This document shows positions 1 to 9,104 of a stretch of 34,343 nucleotides of DNA, piece by piece. The notes under the pieces were generated by a model. That model did not search any database and was not told the origin of the DNA. It was given only the letters and a program-made list of their open reading frames with translations. Source of the stretch: a virus. The stretch's first letter is position 1; each line of letters starts with the position of its first letter. The stretch covers positions 1 through 34,343 of the IMG/VR virus record IMGVR_UViG_3300025141_000380, one strand, 5' to 3'. The translations under genes were made by a program, and so were the position numbers.

Positions 1-139
1 GAGTTGACTGCGACTTCAGCGACGATTGTGAACTTTGGGGCGGTTTCTGAAGATCACGTTGGGATGTTCTTGGGTGCTGTGCAGGACGCTGGAGTGGGTG
101 CGTACAGCGGCGACCCTCTCAACGGCGGAACGTACCTCG
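1..139. repeat. Terminal overlap, left copy
   Basis: Bases 1-139 match 34205-34343 except for T/G at 9 versus 34213 and A/G at 13 versus 34217, leaving 126 identical bases (14-139). The match lies inside one reading frame that is continuous across it. A circularly permuted or circular assembly explains this better than a physical terminal repeat. Confidence 0.9.
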
Positions 140-1827
140 ACAAGTTCACGCAAATCATTGCCGTCGATGTTCCCACGAAAACCTACACGATCAGTGCCCC
201 CGCTAAGGTGTCCACGGTTATTGGCGCTAACAGCAATATCGAGGCGCATTCGTTTGTGATGACAGCGTCACAGGGGCAGGTAGACGACTTGGGTGCGGCG
301 AACGCTTTCCAGAACGACATCTACTTCTCGAACTCGCCTCAGAACCCGCTGTCGGTGGCTAAGCAGATCTTCACAGTGGACGCCGCGAGCGCCTCCAATA
401 CAGCGGAGTCCTTGTCGGCTGTGGCTTCACAGAACACGAGCCGGTACTTCGACATCTTCTCGACAGGAAACGAGTCGGTGGCGTCAATACTTTTCAAAGA
501 ACGCACCCCGAAGTACGGCGCACCGAGCGGAGATGCTGCCGAGTGTGAGCTTTACGGGTTTGCTCAAGACGCCAACAGCACCGGGTTCTCACCCGACCTT
601 CCCACGATCGTGCCAGAGCCCTTTGTTCTGGGAACCGGCTTTACCTTCGAGACAAACCTTTATCCAAACCGCGTTTACTACAGCAAGCAGTCCCAGCCCG
701 AGGCGGTCCCCAGGACAAACTACTTCGACGTGGGGTCAAGCTCATTCCCTATCCAAAGAATGATACGAACGCGAGAGTCGCTGTTTATCCTCAAAGAGGA
801 CGGCGTGTTCAGGCTCACAGCGACGAGCCCGTTCGACCAAAGACTCGACCTTGTAGACCCAACCTACTCGCTCGTTCACCCGGACGCTGCGTGCATGTTT
901 GATAACAGAGTGTTTGCGTGGACCAATCAAGGCGTCGTCCTGATATCGGACAGGGGCATCGCACCTATAAGCGCGAATATCATTCAAAGTGAGCTAGATG
1001 CGGTACAGAACGCGCTGGTGTCCATCACTCCGCTGGGAAAGCCGTTTGCGTTCGCCGACGAAAGCCGCGACCTAGCGTACCTGGGGGTCCCGTCTATTGG
1101 GCTTGGACTCGCGGCCTGCACAGAGATGTTCGTGTTTTGCGGGCGCACACAATCGTGGAGCCGATATACGTTTGATGACCGATACCTTCGTGACGGTGCG
1201 AAACCCATTAGGTCATCAAACGCTTTGCTTGCGGGGTCAACGACAGTTCCACAAAGCTCAGTCTACACCCAGAACTCCTACGCCTATGACGCAGTACACG
1301 CGATTACGGTAACGGTAGCCGTTGCCACCGAGATAACCATAGCCGCAGGGAGCGGTTGGACGCCCGTTGTCGGCGATGTCGTTCAGGTTGGCGTCGTTGC
1401 GGCCATCGTCACTGCCGTCACCAGCGCGGTGCAGTTCACTGTACACGATACGGGCATTGTGGCGGCGGCGGGCACAGCTTACGTCGGCTTCTTGAGTGAG
1501 CTTGAGTTCATCGTCAAGGAAGCTCAGAACCCTGGGCGTCTCAAGCACTGGCGCTATGTGGTTCCCGTCTTTGGTTCGCTCAAGGGTCTCGTCACTTTCG
1601 ACGCCACGTTCAAGACCAACCAAGATGTTACGTCGGCAACGCTGAACGCATCGGTTCCGTATACCGCTACCGTCAACCCACGCACCGTGCGTCTGACTCC
1701 CACGAGGCAACATAGCCGAGCGGCTGAGCTTTACGTTCGCTTTGGCTTTCGCACTGCACTTGCTGACTGGACGCTACAGGGTATGTCTCTCACCTACAAC
1801 GCTGGGTCATCGAGGGTGCAGCGATGA
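1..1827 (+). CDS. Tail stabilisation / tubular tail protein, C-terminal part (continues from the contig end)
   Basis: This is the 3' part of the gene beginning at 33176. Base 1 corresponds to base 34205, so the frame here starts at codon 344 of the joined 951-codon protein, and the apparent TTG start at base 4 is not a real start. The sequence is beta-rich with many Ser/Thr/Val/Ala residues. Around residues 770-840 of the joined protein a Val/Thr/Ala-rich beta domain resembles an Ig-like or small insertion domain. The terminal residues lead into the next gene with a 4-base ATGA overlap. It is a virion tail component by context and by its N-terminal half. At the junction the two copies differ by Thr versus Ala in one codon (base 13 versus 34217). 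Confidence 0.7.
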   Translation, partial: ELTATSATIVNFGAVSEDHVGMFLGAVQDAGVGAYSGDPLNGGTYLDKFTQIIAVDVPTKTYTISAPAKVSTVIGANSNIEAHSFVMTASQGQVDDLGAANAFQNDIYFSNSPQNPLSVAKQIFTVDAASASNTAESLSAVASQNTSRYFDIFSTGNESVASILFKERTPKYGAPSGDAAECELYGFAQDANSTGFSPDLPTIVPEPFVLGTGFTFETNLYPNRVYYSKQSQPEAVPRTNYFDVGSSSFPIQRMIRTRESLFILKEDGVFRLTATSPFDQRLDLVDPTYSLVHPDAACMFDNRVFAWTNQGVVLISDRGIAPISANIIQSELDAVQNALVSITPLGKPFAFADESRDLAYLGVPSIGLGLAACTEMFVFCGRTQSWSRYTFDDRYLRDGAKPIRSSNALLAGSTTVPQSSVYTQNSYAYDAVHAITVTVAVATEITIAAGSGWTPVVGDVVQVGVVAAIVTAVTSAVQFTVHDTGIVAAAGTAYVGFLSELEFIVKEAQNPGRLKHWRYVVPVFGSLKGLVTFDATFKTNQDVTSATLNASVPYTATVNPRTVRLTPTRQHSRAAELYVRFGFRTALADWTLQGMSLTYNAGSSRVQR

Positions 1828-2183
1828 GGATACCCAACCAGATGATGATTGAGGCAGGCGAGGAGCCTGCTCAGTGGGTGGACAGGTTGAACAAGTTTGC
1901 TCAGCAGGTCATCAGTGGCTTTTCCTCGATAAAGGAAAGCCGGAGTTACCGTGACGTGGAGGTGGCCGGTACGGCGGATAGGTTTCCGATCGTTCGCGGG
2001 CTAACTAGGCCGCCTAATGGGGTTGTCCTGGCGCGCATCATCAATCGAGACGAGCCTTTCAAGGCGGTAGCGACTACATCTTTTTACTGGTCTCAAGATC
2101 AGGACACCGTCTACGGACAGCTCGGAGGGCTTGTGACTGGAACCCTATACGAAATTCGATTCCTTATTCTAGGAGGTGAGTGA
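1824..2183 (+). CDS. Small virion-module protein, unknown function
   Basis: A 119-aa protein whose ATG overlaps the stop of the tail stabiliser by 4 bases (ATGA), which implies translational coupling. The N-terminal third is helical and polar (NKFAQQVISGF), and the rest is predicted beta strand. No signal peptide or membrane span is seen. It sits between the tail stabiliser and the ejection-type proteins, so it is probably a tail or virion part. No family was recognised. The next gene starts inside its stop (TGATG). Confidence 0.75.
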   Translation: MRIPNQMMIEAGEEPAQWVDRLNKFAQQVISGFSSIKESRSYRDVEVAGTADRFPIVRGLTRPPNGVVLARIINRDEPFKAVATTSFYWSQDQDTVYGQLGGLVTGTLYEIRFLILGGE

Positions 2184-3163
2184 TGCCGGTGACGAGGCTC
2201 CTTGACAGCGAGGGGAATCCAACCGACCGGGGCATTTCCGTCGATACGGACTCCACCCCCTGGGAACGCGAGGGTCGCGCTCCACAAAGGTCGGATTTCC
2301 CGAAGGAAAAGTACGGCGGCAAGTGGCAGGAGGCATCTCGGGCATACGAGGAGGCTCAAACGCAGTACGCGGCGGGAAGGTTTGAGCGCCTGCAGGGGGG
2401 TGCTCCTACGGTAGACGACCTCTCATACGACCCTGAAACAGAGCGTAGCGATATTATGCTCGGGGAGTCTGCTGCTGGTCAGGCTGCGGCGGACGCTGGT
2501 TCTATCGAGGCGCAGCGTCGAGCACTCGGGCAGATGGAGGAAATCTACCAGCAGGGTGGGTACACCGACGCGGAGCGCGGGCAGATCGAGCAATCCATGA
2601 TGCAAGCTCGGAACCTCGAGCGCGCCGGGACTGAGGCCGCCCGCCAACAGATGGCAGCCCGTGGCATGGTCGGGGCCGGAGCTCAGGTTGGCGCTCAAAT
2701 GGCCGCCCAACAGGGAGCCATGAACCGAGGTCGCGGCGCGGCCACTGACATCGCGGTAGCGGGGCAGCGTCGCGCTCTTGAGGCGTTAGGCGCAGCGGGC
2801 CGCACTGCTGGGCAGATGCGGGGCCAGTCATGGGAGGAGGCTCATGGTCGCGGCTCAGCTATAGACGATTTCCGAGCGAAGGATGTTGACTACCAACGCG
2901 AGCATGAGCAGCGGCGAGCTGAGGCGGAGACAGAGGCTCGAAAGCACCGCACCTCTGCGGAGCAGCAGACGTTTGAGAACAGGTGGGGTTTGACTCGCGA
3001 CGAGGTAGATACGAGGCATAAAGGGCGTGAAATGGAGCAGGCGAACAAGGAGCGAATCGATGCTGTCCGCCAGGGGAAGATAAACGCAGTAACTGGCGCC
3101 ATAGGGGGAGGCCTTGATTTTGCTTCATCGTTTGTTAAACCCGGAGGCGGGGCGGGAGGATGA
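2183..3163 (+). CDS. Candidate internal virion / ejection protein A
   Basis: A 326-aa protein. The ATG at 2183 is chosen over a GTG three bases earlier because AGGAGG lies 6 bases upstream and it forms a TGATG junction with the previous stop. Residues about 90-220 are rich in Ala, Gly, Gln and Met (AAQQGAMNRGRGAA-type), typical of helical internal virion proteins that leave the capsid with the DNA. The C-terminal third is charged and helical, and the protein ends in a Gly-rich tail (KPGGGAGG). It is the first of three consecutive helical virion proteins (326, 890 and 666 aa), matching in place and style the three ejection proteins of P22/T7-type phages. The ejection role is inferred from order and composition, not from a motif. 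Confidence 0.6.
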   Translation: MPVTRLLDSEGNPTDRGISVDTDSTPWEREGRAPQRSDFPKEKYGGKWQEASRAYEEAQTQYAAGRFERLQGGAPTVDDLSYDPETERSDIMLGESAAGQAAADAGSIEAQRRALGQMEEIYQQGGYTDAERGQIEQSMMQARNLERAGTEAARQQMAARGMVGAGAQVGAQMAAQQGAMNRGRGAATDIAVAGQRRALEALGAAGRTAGQMRGQSWEEAHGRGSAIDDFRAKDVDYQREHEQRRAEAETEARKHRTSAEQQTFENRWGLTRDEVDTRHKGREMEQANKERIDAVRQGKINAVTGAIGGGLDFASSFVKPGGGAGG

Positions 3164-3164
3164 C

Positions 3165-5837
3165 GTGAGTGACATTCTAGACGAAGAAGAGGACGGCTTC
3201 CTCGGCCAGTTGCGCGATCGATACGGTGGGCCATCCAGTGAAAGAGCGACCGCCGTTGCTGACGACTACCTTGCTCAAAACAGGGGTTTCTTAGAGGCGC
3301 TTCCGCCTGTTGTCGATGTCCTCCCGGATGATGAACGGCAGCATCCTCCTGTTATTACGCGGCCAGAGCAGTCGCCCATTTCTCCCAACCCGTATTCGCG
3401 TGAAGCGGTTCCGAAGAGAATGGAGTCGCTTGTAGGCAGCGTGCCAGACCCATCGTCGGCACTCCCGACGGCGCCCACTGGCCGGTTCAGGAGTGGCACC
3501 TCTCCGAGCGGGACGGTGGCTAACACAGCGAGATCAGGAGCCCCCGGAGGCCTTGATCCGGCCCGACAGCGCGGCACTGCGCCTGCTGCCCCGGTTCCAC
3601 GGCGCGCACCGCGCACGATCTCCGACTACACCGGACCAGGCGGCGAGGGAGTCGTGCCCCGTGGTGACGAGACGAGCAGGGCCAGACGACCGTACAGCAT
3701 CCCCGAATGGCTACGCCCCGAGGAGCGCGTCACACCAAGTGAGACGAGGGTCTACAGTCCGACCAGAACCGCAATGAGCACGACAGGTGACGACCGGATG
3801 CAGGCGCGCCGCGCGGGTGTTGACGTTGCTTCAAGGCTACCAACACGCCTTCCTCCCTCACGCGACACAGAAGAAGACCAACCCGGTTTTGGTGAGGCCG
3901 AGGGCTCCATGAGCTTCACCCAGGCCGAGACTGACGCCGCAGTCGCTGGAGCCGGTGCCGAGCGCGAGCGACGCAGCGGGCTCACGCTCGAGCAGTTGAT
4001 CGACGAAGCGTCCCAAGGCGCAACTGCGCCAACGGACGCGCCTGCGGACAACGAAGCCCTTGAGCTTGCGTTGAACCGGATAGAAGCTGGCGAATCTGAA
4101 GCGGAGGACGAAGCCGCTGTCGAGTCGGTGGCCGAGGACGAGGCGGAAGAGGCTGCGGAGGCCGAGGGTCGCGAACTCACCGAGCGAGAGCGAAGAGACG
4201 CGGCGGAGGATCGCACGCTCTGGATCCAGAACATTATCCGCTCGGGTGGAAACTTTGCCGCGTTGCTCGTCAACGCCATCGCGGGAGGGAGCCCGGAGAA
4301 TACGCAGCGCCTCACGCAGGCATCCCAGCGCAACCGCGCCATGTTCGCACAGGAGCTGAACGCTGTGCGTCAGTCCAGGCACCGCAGAAACCAGCTAGCA
4401 CAGGAAGGAGAAATCCGCACGCGCCAGGCTGACCAGCGAGACAGGCAGCTCGACATACAGGAACAGGGACAAGAGGCGCGCCTGGACATATCTCGCCAAG
4501 ACCTTGAGATGCGAAGGCTCGTGACCGAAGCCCAAGCTGCCGCGCTCGGACGTGCGAACGAGATGGTCCCAGAAGATGAACTGCGAGGGTGGTGGTCGGC
4601 GCTTAATGCCCAAGGTCGTACCGGCGACCAGTCCCAGGACGACTTCGCCGCACAGCAGTGGACGCGAGGGGAGCTCGCGGCAAACCTCAACGAGTTGGAG
4701 CAGCCCAGGGGTCGCGGCGGAAGGGGCGCCAGGAGCCGACGCCGAGGACCGGGGGGTGCCCCCCCAGGAACGCCCCCAGGGGGAGACAACGTTCCGGTCG
4801 TAGATGGCATTCCCGTAAACGAGTGGAGCGACGAGCGAATACACACATGGAACACTACGATGCGCGACCACCCGTCTAGGATCGCGTTTCTGAACTTTGG
4901 ATACCGTCCTCGCGGCTGGACAACAAATCCAGACGGCACGCCATCCGAGCCAGTGAACCCAGAGGGGCTCGAGCGTGCGCGGCAGCTTGACCCCGACGAG
5001 TCGCGCGGACTAGCCGCTGCGCTGTCGCGCTTCGAGGGAGAAGTGTCGGCGGCCACGCGAACCAACCCGGTCACCGCGCGGAGTACGGGAGTTATGCAAC
5101 GAGCCGGACTGCCACTGGCTGGAAGGGCGCTCAACGAGGGTGGCGCGGTGCTGTACACACCACGCCAAGGGACGGGGATGCCCAACCCAACGTTTAACAA
5201 TATCCAGAACTTGCAAAAGAGAATCACCAACTCCAGGCGGCTTGATCGACTGGAGATGAACGTTCGTCGGGCCATGGCGCAGTACAACCAGGCAATGGCT
5301 AACGGTGCGTCATCCACCGCAGTGTCGCTTGCGACGGCGGCTGGACCAGGCATTGCCGCAGGTGGGCAGCGCGCGATCGCGCGCTACCTCGATGGTGCGG
5401 GACACCTCTCGCAGCCAACGAGAGATGCGGTGGGGGCACTTTTGCGCGCTGAACAGGCGCTTGAGGGAACTACCGCAGTTTTGCGCGAGCTCGACACATG
5501 GGGAGCCGTCACAATGGGCGAGCGCGACGTGGCACAGGAGGTAATCGGCCAAGTTCGCGAGCCTGGATTGCAGGGTGGGTTTGACCCCTCGCAGGTCGAG
5601 AGGTACTACGCGGCAGTTGGGCGAATGAGAGACGAGGTGAGGGAGGGCAACCGGCTAGCGTTCACCCAGACGCCCAACTCATGGGTTCTTGACTTCAGCG
5701 GACTTCCCGGTGGGGAGAGCCACCCAATGAACGGGAGGCAGATGGACCTGGCGAACGTCCGAAGAGCGGTCGAGCAGTACATAAGAAGAAATCCCAACGC
5801 CAACATGAGTGGCCTTAGCATTACGGCGGCGAGGTAG
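3165..5837 (+). CDS. Candidate large internal virion / ejection protein B
   Basis: An 890-aa protein. The GTG at 3165 is preferred because GGGAGGA lies 5 bases upstream; the earlier ATG at 3114 would give a 50-bp overlap and lacks a ribosome site. Residues about 20-250 are low-complexity and Pro/Arg/Ser-rich. About 270-350 is strongly acidic (runs of Glu, Asp and Ala), and about 400-480 is a Gln/Arg-rich coiled coil. A Gly/Arg/Pro hinge lies near 515-550, followed by a more folded C-terminal half. No enzyme motif such as a transglycosylase Glu signature was recognised. It is the middle of the three-gene ejection set, one base after the preceding stop. The 20-bp start context is also found before the gene at 14167 on the other strand. 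Confidence 0.6.
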   Translation: MSDILDEEEDGFLGQLRDRYGGPSSERATAVADDYLAQNRGFLEALPPVVDVLPDDERQHPPVITRPEQSPISPNPYSREAVPKRMESLVGSVPDPSSALPTAPTGRFRSGTSPSGTVANTARSGAPGGLDPARQRGTAPAAPVPRRAPRTISDYTGPGGEGVVPRGDETSRARRPYSIPEWLRPEERVTPSETRVYSPTRTAMSTTGDDRMQARRAGVDVASRLPTRLPPSRDTEEDQPGFGEAEGSMSFTQAETDAAVAGAGAERERRSGLTLEQLIDEASQGATAPTDAPADNEALELALNRIEAGESEAEDEAAVESVAEDEAEEAAEAEGRELTERERRDAAEDRTLWIQNIIRSGGNFAALLVNAIAGGSPENTQRLTQASQRNRAMFAQELNAVRQSRHRRNQLAQEGEIRTRQADQRDRQLDIQEQGQEARLDISRQDLEMRRLVTEAQAAALGRANEMVPEDELRGWWSALNAQGRTGDQSQDDFAAQQWTRGELAANLNELEQPRGRGGRGARSRRRGPGGAPPGTPPGGDNVPVVDGIPVNEWSDERIHTWNTTMRDHPSRIAFLNFGYRPRGWTTNPDGTPSEPVNPEGLERARQLDPDESRGLAAALSRFEGEVSAATRTNPVTARSTGVMQRAGLPLAGRALNEGGAVLYTPRQGTGMPNPTFNNIQNLQKRITNSRRLDRLEMNVRRAMAQYNQAMANGASSTAVSLATAAGPGIAAGGQRAIARYLDGAGHLSQPTRDAVGALLRAEQALEGTTAVLRELDTWGAVTMGERDVAQEVIGQVREPGLQGGFDPSQVERYYAAVGRMRDEVREGNRLAFTQTPNSWVLDFSGLPGGESHPMNGRQMDLANVRRAVEQYIRRNPNANMSGLSITAAR

Positions 5838-5840
5838 GCT

Positions 5841-7841
5841 ATGGACGAAGACGAACTCACCGAAGCACAACGCCAGCGCCTTAGTGAAGACCCGAGCTCT
5901 CGCTACGTCAGCATGGAGGACCAAGAGAGTGCTGGCAGCAGTTGGCTCAGCGACTATGAGGTTCCCGAGTGGCTCCAAACTGCTGGCCGCGTGGCTCAGG
6001 AGTACGGAGAAACCTTCGTCCCTGGCCTCACTCGACGGGCTCAGGCTGCGCTTGAGAGTACAATCAGCGGCGAGAGCGACGTACAGGCCAGGCGCAGGAT
6101 TGCTGGAGATGTTCAGCAGGGACGTGAGGAGCGGCCTGGGGCAACGCGCGCTGGGCAAGCACTCGGCCTTGCTGCCGCAGTGGCTGTCCCCGCTGCTGCA
6201 CCTTTGCGTGGTGCAACGACGGCTGCTCGAGGTATTCGCGCAGTGGGCAGCAGGCTCACCAACCCGCTTGGAAACCTGGGGATGGGCGCCGGCAGTGCGG
6301 TTGGTCGCAGCGTCGCGGGGCAGGCTGCTCGTCAGGGTGGCCTACTGGGTGCGCGCAGTGGACTTGAGGGAGGGCTGGCCGGTCTCGGAACCGCAACCGG
6401 CGAGAGTTTTGGTGAGCAGTATCTGGAGGGCGCCGAGATGGGCGCGTACTCTGCTTTGTTCGGTGGGCTACTCGGTGGTGCCGCTGGGCGCAGCGCGGCC
6501 CTTCGAGCCGCACGGGGCGAGGCTGTCACGGAACTTGAGCGGGTTGTTACCCGAGAACATCACCGCCAAAACCGCGTCGCTGCTGCTGAGCTCCGCGCAA
6601 TGGGCGCAAGCCCTGGGGAAATACGCGAGCTTCAGAGCGCGTTACGTTCGGCGGACGCTGAAGCCATCATGCCTGGGCATAACCGCCTGGTCTACACGGC
6701 AGGCCTTCTTCGTGATGCGGACGTTTTTGAACACTCGGGGCGAACTGTTGCTTCTTTGAGGAGGCGCTTGCGTGAGTTGGCGCAGGGCGCGGGGCGCAGG
6801 GCCGACGAGGAAGTCCAGGCTCTTGACGCGGCGCAGAGGAGCGCGCTGGACCAGGGTGCGGCAGACTTGGTTGGTGCCAACCCGCAGTCGCGCGCTTACT
6901 GGCAACGTGTTTACGATGACTACTCTGCTGCTGGGGTGTCCAACTCTGCCCGTGATGCGTACTCTAATCTCGCTCAAGACTTTGCGAGCGTAAACCAGGG
7001 CGGCGATGTCGTCTCAAACATTGGCAACTACAGAGATCTGCGTGCCATGATGACGCGTCTCGGTGACCAGTCAGACTTTCTCAACTCAAGCCCGAGCGAC
7101 ACTGCTCGCGCAGCCCGACACTTGTGGGGGGCTCTGCGGACTCGCGAGGCCGATTTGCTTCAGAGCGCGCTGGGCCGCGATGTTGGGACCGAGATCAACG
7201 CGCTTCGCGCGCAGCAGGGTGCGTTCCTCACGTCCCAAAGGTTTGGCATATCGCAGCCGGCCAGTGTTGTTTCTCAGCTTAACCAAAACCGGTTTACTCT
7301 ACTGGGTCTCGGGGGGAGTACAATGGCTGCCGTCGCTGGGCAGACGGGGCTTCTGGCTGGCGCTGCTCTGCTCACTTACGGCAACCACCTTTTCGGGCAG
7401 CGCCTCGCTGCATGGGGGCACCGGGGCGCGGCTGGCGTTGGGCGCCGAATGGAGGGACTCTCGCGAGAGGCGCGTGACGCGTTTCAGGAGCTCGCCACAA
7501 ACCATCCGCGCATGTTCGGTCTGATGGCCCGCCAACTGGAGCAGGAGCCCGAGACGCCGGGTGAGAGGCTCGAGCAAAATATCCAGGCTGCTCAGCAGGG
7601 TGTAACTTGGCTAGCTACGTTGCGTGAGACGGATCCCGCGTTAGCCGACACGTTCGAGGCCGCAGCCCGAGCTCAGCTCGCAATGGAACACGAGGGCGGG
7701 CTTGTGTCTGACGAGGAGTTCGATCGCTACATAAGGACCGGGGAGACCCCCGACCAGTCCGAGGGCCAGCAGGAGCTCGGTGACCAACCAGCGGGCAACA
7801 TATCCAATGAAGAGTTTGATAGACTGATGGAGGGCTACTAG
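5841..7841 (+). CDS. Candidate internal virion / DNA-ejection protein C
   Basis: A 666-aa protein. It has an acidic N-terminus, then a long Ala/Gly-rich section (about residues 105-225) with small-residue helices that could insert in a membrane. Helical charged segments follow, with another Gly/Ala hydrophobic patch near 480-530 and an acidic C-terminus carrying two SDEEFDR/SNEEFDR-like motifs 40-50 residues apart. Glycine-zipper-like hydrophobic stretches are common in P22 gp16/gp20 and related proteins that form a channel through the host envelope. The ATG lies 3 bases after the previous stop, with a weak AGG upstream. The role is inferred from composition and position, and no catalytic motif is visible. 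Confidence 0.6.
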   Translation: MDEDELTEAQRQRLSEDPSSRYVSMEDQESAGSSWLSDYEVPEWLQTAGRVAQEYGETFVPGLTRRAQAALESTISGESDVQARRRIAGDVQQGREERPGATRAGQALGLAAAVAVPAAAPLRGATTAARGIRAVGSRLTNPLGNLGMGAGSAVGRSVAGQAARQGGLLGARSGLEGGLAGLGTATGESFGEQYLEGAEMGAYSALFGGLLGGAAGRSAALRAARGEAVTELERVVTREHHRQNRVAAAELRAMGASPGEIRELQSALRSADAEAIMPGHNRLVYTAGLLRDADVFEHSGRTVASLRRRLRELAQGAGRRADEEVQALDAAQRSALDQGAADLVGANPQSRAYWQRVYDDYSAAGVSNSARDAYSNLAQDFASVNQGGDVVSNIGNYRDLRAMMTRLGDQSDFLNSSPSDTARAARHLWGALRTREADLLQSALGRDVGTEINALRAQQGAFLTSQRFGISQPASVVSQLNQNRFTLLGLGGSTMAAVAGQTGLLAGAALLTYGNHLFGQRLAAWGHRGAAGVGRRMEGLSREARDAFQELATNHPRMFGLMARQLEQEPETPGERLEQNIQAAQQGVTWLATLRETDPALADTFEAAARAQLAMEHEGGLVSDEEFDRYIRTGETPDQSEGQQELGDQPAGNISNEEFDRLMEGY

Positions 7842-7867
7842 CCCCGGAAACAGCGTAAGGGAATACA

Positions 7868-8221
7868 ATGAGCATGATCGACGAACTCAGTATGATTCAG
7901 GCGCCAAGCGACAACCGGGTTGCCCCGAGCGCTGGGCAGTTGCTTGCCAACACGGGCACCACCGAGGCTCACAACGCTACGGCCCTGCGCGTCGGAGCAA
8001 TGGCTACGTTGCAGGCAGGCTCTGAGGCTATCCGCATCAGCTTCCGTACCGCTGCGGGTGGGGCGGCGCAGGTTGCGCTTACCTCCATGAGACTTGCCGC
8101 CGGCACTTCTATTAGTTGGCTCTGCACGCCATACGACAAGCATGTGTACGTGGAGGCCGCCGACGCAGCCTCCGCCTACGAAGCTTGGGTATGGTCGAGC
8201 AGCTTCGGCGGAGAGAAGTAG
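7868..8221 (+). CDS. Small virion protein upstream of the fibre, unknown function
   Basis: A 117-aa protein, predicted mainly beta with a short polar N-terminus. AAGGGA lies 7 bases before the ATG at 7868. It has no membrane segment or known motif. The Ala/Thr-rich repeats of small residues and its place directly before the LamG fibre gene (1 base between stop and next ATG) suggest a small fibre adaptor or decoration protein. That is inference only. Confidence 0.65.
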   Translation: MSMIDELSMIQAPSDNRVAPSAGQLLANTGTTEAHNATALRVGAMATLQAGSEAIRISFRTAAGGAAQVALTSMRLAAGTSISWLCTPYDKHVYVEAADAASAYEAWVWSSSFGGEK

Positions 8222-8222
8222 G

Positions 8223-9104
8223 ATGCCGAGGCGCCAGTGGGGCAGCTCTGGCTGGGGCTTCGCACTGCGACCGGGTACGTCTGGGCAGGCAATCAGCCCA
8301 CCGCCGCCTGGGGGTGGACCTGCGCCGACGTTTGACCCGTCCACGATCAGCGGCATGGTGTACTGGTTTGACCCGTCTGACGCGAGCACGGTGACCCTCT
8401 CCGGCGGGGACATCAATGTCATTCAGGACAAGGGCGGCAACTGGGCACTGTACGCGGGAGGGGTCGCCTCGCGCATGCCGACCGTCGAGACGATCAACGG
8501 CCTGAACGCCGCCCGATACCACGTCTGGCCGGACGCCGACTATCTCCGGCTTTGCGATGCTGGGCTCACCGCCTACCAGACCTACAACGCTGTATACGGC
8601 GGGAGCCAAAGCTGGACCCAATTCGTCGTGATTCAAGTGGTGGGAGCGGGGGGCGTTAGCGGAAACACGTGGCAAAATGCCGGGGTCATGGATGAGGGGG
8701 GCTACAATGGATTTTATGTCAAGGGTGGCACCCCGCAGTATTACCGCTGTTATTATTACGCGAACTCCAGCGTCCCCGTGACTCAATATGACACATACGT
8801 CGAGTTCACGGAGGCGGCTGGACCAGGCGTTGCGATGCAGCTCATGATGAAGTTCACAGACCCTGGATTTCCCAACGTGGGCACGCTGTACGCCAGCCGC
8901 GACGGCGGCGCGTATTCTTCCCAAACCGGCGGTGTCCTTTATCGGGACATCTATAATATAAACCAGGGCGTCGGCTACGGTTTCGGGTCCAGCTCGTATC
9001 TGGACGGCAAGGTGGGTGAGACGCTTGCCTACGACCGCGAGCTGACGGCGGGAGAGGTAACGTCCGTAACAGACTACCTAAAGACGAAGTGGGGACTGCC
9101 ATGA
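8223..9104 (+). CDS. LamG/concanavalin-A-like tail fibre or receptor-binding protein
   Basis: A 293-aa protein. The ATG at 8223 follows the previous stop by one base; a longer reading of the frame would overlap the upstream gene by over 120 bases. Residues 1-25 are basic and Trp/Gly-containing, about 25-38 is a PPPPGGGP linker, and the rest is a jelly-roll lectin-like domain. It opens with a YWFDPSDASTV motif and closes with LDGKVGETLAYDRELTAGE and a YLKTKWGLP end, the usual signature of LamG/ConA-like modules. The core is Tyr-rich, as in carbohydrate-binding faces. It is likely the host-recognition protein. The small protein that follows overlaps it by 4 bases and may be a partner or assembly factor. 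Confidence 0.7.
   Translation: MPRRQWGSSGWGFALRPGTSGQAISPPPPGGGPAPTFDPSTISGMVYWFDPSDASTVTLSGGDINVIQDKGGNWALYAGGVASRMPTVETINGLNAARYHVWPDADYLRLCDAGLTAYQTYNAVYGGSQSWTQFVVIQVVGAGGVSGNTWQNAGVMDEGGYNGFYVKGGTPQYYRCYYYANSSVPVTQYDTYVEFTEAAGPGVAMQLMMKFTDPGFPNVGTLYASRDGGAYSSQTGGVLYRDIYNINQGVGYGFGSSSYLDGKVGETLAYDRELTAGEVTSVTDYLKTKWGLP

Noticed and set aside
1-139. Physical direct terminal repeat of the virion DNA
   Set aside because: The repeat lies inside a single coding frame and has mismatches only at the outermost contig end, which fits an assembly overlap of a circular map better.
3114-3164. ATG start at 3114 for the 890-aa protein
   Set aside because: It would overlap the previous gene by 50 bases with no ribosome site, while the GTG at 3165 has GGGAGGA at the right distance.
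4370-5353. 327-codon open frame on the minus strand
   Set aside because: It is antisense to the ejection-type gene at 3165-5837; its Ser/Arg/Pro-rich product and lack of a ribosome site fit a GC-rich shadow frame.
5809-6759. 316-codon plus-strand frame
   Set aside because: It overlaps the 5841-7841 gene in another frame, the product is Arg/Leu/Ser-rich, and no start signal is visible.
8112-8924. 270-codon minus-strand frame over the fibre gene
   Set aside because: Antisense shadow of a gene with clear LamG features; the product is rich in Arg, Val and His and lacks a ribosome site.
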